Below, in pieces: positions 42,370 through 47,324 of a stretch of 47,324 bases of DNA (position 1 is its first letter; each line of letters starts with the position of its first letter). Source of the DNA: Clostridiales bacterium (GTDB taxonomy: Bacteria; Bacillota; Clostridia; Christensenellales; Aristaeellaceae); the NCBI GenBank assembly GCA_004555535.1, contig SFHU01000005.1:1-47324 (forward strand), in the 5' to 3' direction. The position numbers and the translations under genes are program-made. Under the pieces are notes generated by a model that did no database searches, was not told where the DNA came from, and saw only the letters and a program-made list of their open reading frames with translations.

Positions 42370-42882
42370 TTACTTCGCCGCGGCGGCAGCCTTCGCCAGC
42401 GCAGCGAGCTGATCGGTGATGTGCACAGTGCAGCCGCTGACCAGGTCGGCGTCGGTCGCCACGCCCGCCTCCAGCGTCATGCCGGTGATCTCCTCGACGG
42501 TCTTGCCGATGCACCAGGCCTCCAGGGCCTCCATCTGCTCGTCATACTCCTTGCCGATGGGGGAATACTTGCCCATGCCGTAGTCCTCGCCCAGCTCCTT
42601 CTTGCTCTGGGGCGCCATGGTGGCCTCGCAGGTCAGCGCGCCGGTCGCGTCGAAGGTGCCCTTGCTCTGCACGACATCGAAGCTGATGGAGGTGATCTTG
42701 CCCTCTTCGTCGATCGTCACGGCGCACACGGTGGTGTCGACCTCGACGGAGCCGGCCGCGTCGGCGGTGGCGGCGGTGCAGGAGACGGCGGTCACGGTGC
42801 CCAAGCCGGTGGCGGCGAGCGCGCCGGTCGCGACGGTCAGCAGCAGCGCAGCGAGGACGATGGCAGAGAGAATCTTCTTCAT
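42370..42882 (-). CDS. Secreted FMN-binding-domain-like protein 1
   Basis: The 170-residue protein has a signal peptide (MKKILSAIVLAALLLTVATGALA). The mature part has a beta-rich core with ITSISFDVVQSKGTFD and, near the end, DADLVSGCTVHI. This fits the FMN_bind pattern D..(S/T)G(A)T, where ApbE attaches FMN to Thr, but the usual Ala is Cys (Cys151, Thr152). Its paralogue at 43118-43633 has the same change at the same position. It is a single gene with its own boxed promoter (42958-42988). Role may be extracytoplasmic electron transfer; a loss of flavin binding is also possible. Confidence 0.6.
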   Translation of the reverse strand: MKKILSAIVLAALLLTVATGALAATGLGTVTAVSCTAATADAAGSVEVDTTVCAVTIDEEGKITSISFDVVQSKGTFDATGALTCEATMAPQSKKELGEDYGMGKYSPIGKEYDEQMEALEAWCIGKTVEEITGMTLEAGVATDADLVSGCTVHITDQLAALAKAAAAAK

Positions 42883-42957
42883 GGTGTCTTTCCTTTCTTT
42901 CCATTTGAAGTCGTATCCTGGCGGCCTCCCGCTTGAAGCCGCCTGTCGATAGCTCGC

Positions 42958-42988
42958 ATTATAGGCGGCACTTATGTCAAAAGTGTGG
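42958..42988 (-). promoter_or_regulatory. Promoter with conserved CACACTTTTGACA box, copy A
   Basis: Minus strand CCACACTTTTGACA (42988-42975), then a TATAAT -10 (42963-42958) exactly 18 bases after the CACACT. No proper -35 sits 17 bases upstream, so the box may stand in for it. GTCGAAAAA comes just before the box. Same arrangement as copies B and C. Confidence 0.7.
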
Positions 42989-43079
42989 TTTTTCGACAGA
43001 AAGTTTTTCCCAAATGACTTTTCATCGATTCCATCTTGGAAAGTGACTTGGCAGTGGTTTGTTGTGCCGCAAACAGAAA

Positions 43080-43103
43080 GAAGGCTCCCGGATGGGAGCC
43101 TTC
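43080..43103 (-). terminator. Terminator of FMN-binding-like gene 2
   Basis: A perfect ten-base stem GAAGGCTCCC / GGGAGCCTTC with a four-base loop and TTTCTGTTTG after it on the minus strand. Confidence 0.8.
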
Positions 43104-43117
43104 AGGCCATTTGCGGT

Positions 43118-43633
43118 TTACTGCGCAGCCTTCGCAGCCTCGATCAGGCCGTTGACATAGCCCAGCGTGTCCACCAGCGTGCAGCCGGTGACAGCGTCGA
43201 CCATCTCCTCAGCGGTCTTGCCCTCGACAGCAGCCTCAAGCTCGGCAATGGTCTTGCCGGTCACAAAGGCTTCAATCGCGGCGTAGTTCGCGTCGAGCGC
43301 GACGGTGGAGCCGGCCTTCTCGGCCATGTTCGCGCTATACTGCGCAGCGTTGACCTTCTTGGAGGCCAGCACCTTGCCCTCGGGATAGCTCGTGCCGAAG
43401 TCGGCGTCGCTGTTGGGCACGCCCACGCTCGTGTCGGCAGCCATGAACTGGAACTCGTCGATGTAGGCGTCGGCGATCACGCCGTCCTGCATCGCGACGG
43501 TCAGCACCGCAAAGCACTTCGTGCCATGCGCGGCATATTCAACCTGACCGATCTGAACGCCCTCAGCCATCGCCGGGATGACCAGGCACAGCAGCAGCGC
43601 CGCCAGCACAGCGGCAGAAAGGATCTTCTTCAT
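43118..43633 (-). CDS. Secreted FMN-binding-domain-like protein 2
   Basis: The 171-residue protein has a signal peptide (MKKILSAAVLAALLLCLVIPAMA) and a small secreted domain: VQIGQVEYAAHGTKCFAVLTVAMQDGVIADAYIDEFQF followed by KVLASKKV and MVDAVTGCTLVDT. The DAVTGCT motif (Asp146, Thr149, Cys151, Thr152) aligns exactly with gene 1. The shape recalls small FMN_bind proteins exported by Gram-positive anaerobes. It is monocistronic, with promoter box copy B and a strong terminator. Confidence 0.65.
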   Translation of the reverse strand: MKKILSAAVLAALLLCLVIPAMAEGVQIGQVEYAAHGTKCFAVLTVAMQDGVIADAYIDEFQFMAADTSVGVPNSDADFGTSYPEGKVLASKKVNAAQYSANMAEKAGSTVALDANYAAIEAFVTGKTIAELEAAVEGKTAEEMVDAVTGCTLVDTLGYVNGLIEAAKAAQ

Positions 43634-43695
43634 GGATCATCTCTCCTTTTCCCACTCATCCTCCGCCCCGCATCGGGGCTTTGGAGTTTTTTTAC

Positions 43696-43725
43696 ATTAT
43701 AATGGAGGTTTGTGGCAAAAGTGTG
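43696..43725 (-). promoter_or_regulatory. Promoter with conserved CACACTTTTGCCA box, copy B
   Basis: Minus strand CACACTTTTGCCA (43725-43713), TATAAT at 43701-43696, 18 bases between CACACT and -10. GTCCAAAAAAA precedes the box. Confidence 0.7.
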
Positions 43726-43772
43726 TTTTTTTGGACAAGACTCAAAAGAAACACATTTTATTTATGCGCCGT

Positions 43773-44582
43773 TCAGTCAATTCTGTAGGTGTGCCGCCCC
43801 AGCCCGTCCCAGATGGCGGAGATGACCTTGGGCGCGCGCAGCGTCGCGCCGCTGGAGACGTCCGTATCCGCGACGATCTCGCCGGGCAGGTAGAGGTCGT
43901 TCACGCTGGCAATCGGCTGTCCGACCAGATAGGCGATCAACTGCTCAAACTGCGCGGCGACCTGGCGCACGCCGTCGGACGCCTCCTCGCTCAGGTAGTC
44001 CTCATTCTTATAGGAAAGCGTCCGGTAGTGGATCTCCGTGAAGCGGTTGTCCTCGACGGTGAATTCCAGCGCGACCTGCTCGCCGCCGTCCTCCATGTAG
44101 GAGCCGCGGTAGACGCCGTCCGCATAGGGCTCAGCCGCGGGCAGCTTCGTCGTATCCACCAGCTTATAGGGATGGCGGTTGAGCCCGTCCCAGAGCGCGG
44201 AGATCAGCTTGGAGGACTGCATCGTCGCCGTCGTGACCGCGTCAACATCCTCGACGATGTCGTAGGGGCTGTACAGGTCATCGATCGCGTCGACGCCCTT
44301 GCCGATCAGGTAATCCGCCAACTGACGGTATTGGTCGAGCGTCGCCTTCTGCGCGTCGCTCGCGTCCTCGCTCATGTAGTCGCCGTCCTTGTATTTGACG
44401 CCGCGATAGATGATGGAGTCAAACACGCCGCCCCGCAGCTCAAACTGGATGGCGATCTGCTCGATGCCTCCATCATAGTAGAAGCCGCGATAGATGCCGT
44501 CGGAGTAGATCGCCTCGCCGGACGCTGCCGCGCCGCCCATCAGCGCGCAGGCAAGCAGCATGGACACCAAAAAAAGCTTCAT
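43773..44582 (-). CDS. Secreted protein with two FMN-binding domains
   Basis: The 269-residue protein has a signal peptide (MKLFLVSMLLACALMGGAAA) and two repeats of about 110 residues: 28-139 and 156-266. Both open (D)G.YRG.Y...G..EQ(I/V)A..F and end with the FMN motif then SALWDGLNRH or SAIWDGLGRH. Motif 1 is DAVTTAT (114-120), motif 2 is DVSSGAT (241-247), the classic ApbE-type flavinylation site. So it could carry one or two covalent FMN and pass electrons outside the membrane. It is divergent from a two-component system and shares the promoter box (copy C). No ApbE gene is in the window. Confidence 0.75.
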   Translation of the reverse strand: MKLFLVSMLLACALMGGAAASGEAIYSDGIYRGFYYDGGIEQIAIQFELRGGVFDSIIYRGVKYKDGDYMSEDASDAQKATLDQYRQLADYLIGKGVDAIDDLYSPYDIVEDVDAVTTATMQSSKLISALWDGLNRHPYKLVDTTKLPAAEPYADGVYRGSYMEDGGEQVALEFTVEDNRFTEIHYRTLSYKNEDYLSEEASDGVRQVAAQFEQLIAYLVGQPIASVNDLYLPGEIVADTDVSSGATLRAPKVISAIWDGLGRHTYRID

Positions 44583-44614
44583 TATAAAAAGCCCTCCTTC
44601 CGGATGGTTTCTTG

Positions 44615-44645
44615 ATTGTAGCGATCAATTATGGCAAAAGTGTGG
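44615..44645 (-). promoter_or_regulatory. Promoter with conserved CACACTTTTGCCA box, copy C
   Basis: Minus strand CCACACTTTTGCCA (44645-44632), TACAAT at 44620-44615, 18 bases between CACACT and -10. The box lies about 36 bases from the divergent two-component promoter. Confidence 0.7.
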
Positions 44646-44666
44646 CTTTTTGGGCGCTTTCCCGAA

Positions 44667-44709
44667 ATTGTCAATCAAAATTGACAATCCCGCATAAACC
44701 CCCTACAAT
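44667..44709 (+). promoter_or_regulatory. Two-component operon promoter inside a palindrome
   Basis: A perfect TTGACA (44681-44686), 17 bases and TACAAT (44704-44709) form the promoter. The -35 is part of an inverted repeat: ATTGTCAAT (44667-44675), CAAA, ATTGACAAT (44680-44688), a nine-base perfect palindrome. It looks like an operator that would block sigma-A binding. Confidence 0.75.
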
Positions 44710-44852
44710 AACATTGCCAGTCCGGGCTTTTTGTCCGCAGCCGGGGCGCACAAAACCGCTCCGGCCCGGGAAGGATAGAAACGCCCCTTCCTTTGCTCAG
44801 AACCCTGTCCGGCAGCCCGGTGCGCCGCCCCTCAGGAAACGGAGGCATTTGC

Positions 44853-45536
44853 ATGAACCCGATTCTCGTCGTCGACGACAACGAACAGATTCTTGAAATC
44901 CTGACCCAATATATCAAGGCCGAGGGCTGGACCTGCCTTCCCGCGCGCAGCGGCGAGGAGGCGCTCTCCCTCTTTGACGCCGCCGCGCCCTCGCTGATCC
45001 TGCTGGACATCATGCTCCCGGGCATCGACGGCCTGGAGGTCTGCCGGCGCATCCGCAGTGTGTCGAGCGTGCCCATCCTGATGATCACCGCGCGCGACGA
45101 GGACGCCGACCGCATCCTCGGCCTGGACATCGGCGCGGACGACTACATCGTCAAGCCGTTCTCGCCCGGCGAGGTCATGGCGCGCATCCGCGCCGTGCTG
45201 CGCCGCCTGCCCGCGGCCTCCGGAGATGAGACGCTCGTCATCGGCACGCTCTCGATCCATCTGCCCTCGCTGAGCGTCTCGCTGGACGGGCACAGGCTGA
45301 ATCTCACGCGCCGGGAAATCGAGCTGCTCTACACGCTTGCCTCCTCCCCGGGGCGCGTGTTCACGCGCGACAACCTGCTCACGCTCGTCTGGGGCTACGA
45401 GCACGTGGGCAACTATCGCGCCGTCGATTCCCACATCAAGCGCCTGCGCCAGAAGCTGGACGCCTACCCGCACGACTTCTTTACCATCGCGACGGTCTGG
45501 GGCGTCGGCTATAAATTCGAGAGGATACTGCCATGA
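44853..45536 (+). CDS. OmpR-family response regulator
   Basis: The 227-residue protein has a receiver domain (MNPILVVDDNEQILEIL; phospho-acceptor Asp52 in LLDIMLPGIDG, Thr79, Lys101 in IVKPFSP) and a winged-helix DNA-binding domain from about 130 (LTRREIELLYTLASSPGRVFTRDNLL, HIKRLRQKLD, TVWGVGYKFE). It should be activated by the kinase encoded next. ATG 44853 follows GGAGG with a seven-base gap. The neighbouring boxed promoters are possible targets. Confidence 0.95.
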   Translation: MNPILVVDDNEQILEILTQYIKAEGWTCLPARSGEEALSLFDAAAPSLILLDIMLPGIDGLEVCRRIRSVSSVPILMITARDEDADRILGLDIGADDYIVKPFSPGEVMARIRAVLRRLPAASGDETLVIGTLSIHLPSLSVSLDGHRLNLTRREIELLYTLASSPGRVFTRDNLLTLVWGYEHVGNYRAVDSHIKRLRQKLDAYPHDFFTIATVWGVGYKFERILP

Positions 45537-47005
45537 CGGCGCGCATGAAGCCCCGCAACTCCATGACGGTCCGCCTCTTCTCCCTCTTCGCGCTGCTGCT
45601 CATCGCCTTCACGATCATCCTGAACCTGCTCTACACCGCGCTGATGCGCCGGCAGATGATCACGCACTACAGCCAGGCGATGCAGCGCAACGCCTACGCC
45701 ATCTCGCAGAACCTGTCCGAGCTGATCGCGCCGTCGAGTTACGAGTCGCTCGACGACACGCGCTTCATCGTCAGCGAGGACACGCTCGCGCCCTACATGG
45801 CGCTCATCGAGCAGATCACCAGCTGCAACGTCTATCTGATCGACACGAGCCACAACGTCACCGGCTACTTTGACGGCGTCGTGCAGAAGCTGACCAACCC
45901 GCTCCTGCCCGCCTACATCGAGCAGACCATCGCGCTGGGCTTCATGGGCAAGACGCCCTTCATCCAGGCGGAGGACGGCGGTGAGACGCACCTGACGGCC
46001 TGCATGCCGATCATGAACGCGCAGAGCCGCGTGCTGGGCGTCGTGCTGCTGGAATCGACGCTGCGCGAGCTGGGCTTCACGCAGGCGCCCAACCGCACCT
46101 CCCTGTTTGTCAGCTGCGCGGCGGCGTTCCTGCTCTCCGCGCTGCTGGCCATCGTCTTCTCCCATCAGTTCACGCGGCCGATCTCCTCGCTGCAGAAGGT
46201 CGCCCTGGAGCTGGCGGGCGGCCGGTATGAGACGCGCACCCGCGTCCGCCAGAAGGACGAAATCGGCTCGCTGGCCCGCTCGATGGACATTCTCGCCGAG
46301 CGGCTTGAGGAATCCCGCCGCCGCGACGAGCAGCTGCGCAGCCAGCAGCAGGCGTTCTTCTCCAACATCTCCCACGAGCTCAAGACCCCGGTGACGGTCA
46401 TCCGCGGCTCGCTCGAGGCGCTCAGCGACGGCGTGATTTCGGACGAAAAGAGCGTGCGCGCCTATTACGCGCAGATGATCGAGGAAAGCCGCTGGCTCCA
46501 GCGCCTGATTCAGGATCTGCTGGAGCTCTCCCGGTTGCAGAGCCTCGAGTTTTCGCTCACGATGGCCGATCTCGATCTGCGCGAGCTGCTGGGCGACGTC
46601 GCAATGAGCGCCAACGCGCTGTGCGAGCGCAAGGGCATCCTCCTCTCCTGTGAGGAGCCCGACCGCGCCTATCCCTTCCGCGGCGATTACACGCGTCTGC
46701 GCCAGATGCTGCTCGCCGTTGTGGACAACGCCGTCAAATACACGCCGCCAGGCCGGCATGTCCGGCTCTCCATTCAGGGCGAGCATCCGGAGATCCGCGT
46801 CTCCGACGAGGGGACGGGCATCGCCGAGCAGGATCTGCCGCACATCTTCGATCGCTTCCATCACACGCACGACGCCTCCCGCGAGAGCACAGGCCTCGGC
46901 CTGGCCATCGTTCAGGAGATCGCCCGTCGCCACGCGATTGAAATCGACGTTCGCAGCAAGGAGGGCGAAGGCACGACCTTCATCTTCCGCTTCCCGAAGG
47001 CCTGA
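45533..47005 (+). CDS. Sensor histidine kinase (HAMP, HisKA, HATPase)
   Basis: The 490-residue kinase has a transmembrane helix at about 14-36, an extracytoplasmic sensor of about 150 residues, a second helix at about 192-210, a HAMP region (212-260; RPISSLQKVALELAGGRYE..), a HisKA box with phospho-accepting His281 (FFSNISHELKTPVTVI), then an ATPase domain with N399 (VVDNAVKYTP), DEGTGI and STGLGLAIV. The start overlaps the regulator stop by ATGA. The signal sensed is unknown; location by FMN-binding secreted proteins suggests a redox or envelope cue, as inference. Confidence 0.95.
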   Translation: MTARMKPRNSMTVRLFSLFALLLIAFTIILNLLYTALMRRQMITHYSQAMQRNAYAISQNLSELIAPSSYESLDDTRFIVSEDTLAPYMALIEQITSCNVYLIDTSHNVTGYFDGVVQKLTNPLLPAYIEQTIALGFMGKTPFIQAEDGGETHLTACMPIMNAQSRVLGVVLLESTLRELGFTQAPNRTSLFVSCAAAFLLSALLAIVFSHQFTRPISSLQKVALELAGGRYETRTRVRQKDEIGSLARSMDILAERLEESRRRDEQLRSQQQAFFSNISHELKTPVTVIRGSLEALSDGVISDEKSVRAYYAQMIEESRWLQRLIQDLLELSRLQSLEFSLTMADLDLRELLGDVAMSANALCERKGILLSCEEPDRAYPFRGDYTRLRQMLLAVVDNAVKYTPPGRHVRLSIQGEHPEIRVSDEGTGIAEQDLPHIFDRFHHTHDASRESTGLGLAIVQEIARRHAIEIDVRSKEGEGTTFIFRFPKA

Positions 47006-47011
47006 TGGCAG

Positions 47012-47048
47012 CCGGGAACGGCACGCCGCACGCCGTTCCCGGTTTTTT
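47012..47048 (+). terminator. Terminator of the two-component operon
   Basis: A perfect 11-base stem CCGGGAACGGC / GCCGTTCCCGG with a nine-base loop and six Ts (47043-47048). Confidence 0.85.
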
Positions 47049-47060
47049 CAAATTCAGGGG

Positions 47061-47089
47061 TTGACTTTCTCCCTTTTGCGTGCTATAAT
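47061..47089 (+). promoter_or_regulatory. tRNA-Val promoter
   Basis: TTGACT (47061-47066), 17 bases, TATAAT (47084-47089), 21 bases before the tRNA. Confidence 0.8.
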
Positions 47090-47110
47090 CTATTTTGTTC
47101 TCAGCGATAT

Positions 47111-47186
47111 GGTCTGTTGGCTCAGTTGGTAGAGCACATCGTTCACATCGATGGGGTCACTGGTTCGAGTCCAGTACAGACCACCA
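47111..47186 (+). tRNA. tRNA-Val, anticodon CAC
   Basis: A full cloverleaf of 76 bases can be drawn: acceptor GGTCTGT/ACAGACC, D-arm GCTC...GAGC, anticodon stem CATCG/CGATG with loop TTCACAT (anticodon CAC, reads GTG), and T-arm ACTGG-TTCGAGT-CCAGT. The 3' ACCA is encoded. Confidence 0.97.
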
Positions 47187-47189
47187 AAT

Positions 47190-47215
47190 AGCCACCCTTC
47201 ACGGGTGGCTTTTTG
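47190..47215 (+). terminator. Terminator after tRNA-Val
   Basis: A perfect AGCCACCC / GGGTGGCT stem with a five-base loop, followed by TTTTTG, three bases after the tRNA end. Confidence 0.85.
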
Positions 47216-47235
47216 TTCCTTTCTTCAAATCCTGT

Positions 47236-47324
47236 CCGTTGCTGCGTCACGCTTCACATCGATGGAGGTTGACCGTAGGCCGCCGCCTGTGGCGGTTTCA
47301 GGCCGTAGGGCAACGGTTCGAGTC
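47236..47324 (+). other. tRNA-like fragment at the window edge
   Basis: TTCACATCGATGG and GGTTCGAGTC of the tRNA-Val return here, but with 38-odd extra bases between them, and without a matching acceptor or D-arm. CCGTTGC near the start is complementary to GCAACGG near the end. It is cut by the window edge, so a decayed tRNA copy, an inserted tRNA or a different element cannot be told apart. Confidence 0.35.

Noticed and set aside
42975..44645. The CACACTTTTG(A/C)CA boxes as sigma-54 promoters or plain TTGACA -35 sites
   Set aside because: The TTG(A/C)CA part is only 11 bases from the -10, too near for a -35, and the sigma-54 -24/-12 pattern is absent.
1..47324. Insertion sequence, prophage or toxin-antitoxin module
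   Set aside because: No transposase, integrase, phage structural or toxin-like gene was recognised on either strand.

Overview
The window comes from a GC-rich bacterium with Firmicutes-style signals: strong AGGAGG ribosome sites, some GTG and TTG starts, sigma-A promoters with 17-base spacers, and many hairpin terminators. The mix of citrate lyase, a Tct transporter, sugar ABC systems for pectin fragments, a YfcC carrier, secreted FMN-binding proteins and a heterodimeric ABC exporter suggests an anaerobic, gut-type Clostridia (possibly Christensenellales or a relative). That placement is inference. No phage, IS element or CRISPR array was seen.

Layout. 1-262: 5' part of an Mrp antiporter subunit E gene. 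577-3883: a small unknown protein, two tandem D-amino-acid-aminotransferase-like paralogues and a family 2 glycosyltransferase. 4037-8906: a five-gene sugar ABC operon (ATPase, two permeases, binding protein, stand-alone RarA/MgsA C-terminal-like protein). 9182-12595: a second sugar ABC operon without an ATPase. 12794-17087: a pectin-oligosaccharide block (GH105, GH28, CE8 pectinesterase, TIM-barrel isomerase), all without signal peptides, so working on imported fragments. 17341-28214: a citrate fermentation block, tctC-tctB-tctA, an AbrB-type membrane protein and citD-citE-citF on the minus strand, a divergent LysR regulator, a citX-citG fusion and citC. 28572-37667: a small unknown protein, an SDR dehydrogenase, a heterodimeric ABC exporter, two GtrII-like membrane proteins and a hexapeptide acetyltransferase. 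37764-42080: an M18 aminopeptidase, and an M20 amidohydrolase coupled to a YfcC carrier. 42370-47005: three secreted FMN-binding-type proteins, each with its own promoter, next to an OmpR/histidine-kinase pair. 47111-47186: tRNA-Val(CAC).

How it fits together. Short pectin oligomers probably enter through the two ABC systems, which may share the one ATPase, and are de-esterified and cut inside the cell. Citrate enters through TctABC and is split by citrate lyase, whose prosthetic group is made and attached by CitXG and whose acetylation is by CitC. The LysR protein sits divergently over an ATAA-N8-TTAT site.

The most novel-looking signals are: (1) a promoter box, CACACTTTTG(A/C)CA, kept exactly 18 bases upstream of the -10 in all three FMN-binding genes beside a two-component system whose own -35 lies in a perfect palindrome; (2) a dispersed intergenic structured element with compensatory stem changes at 28917-29056 and 33781-33951, with a looser relative at 39345-39403; (3) a stand-alone RarA C-terminal-like protein at the end of a sugar ABC operon.
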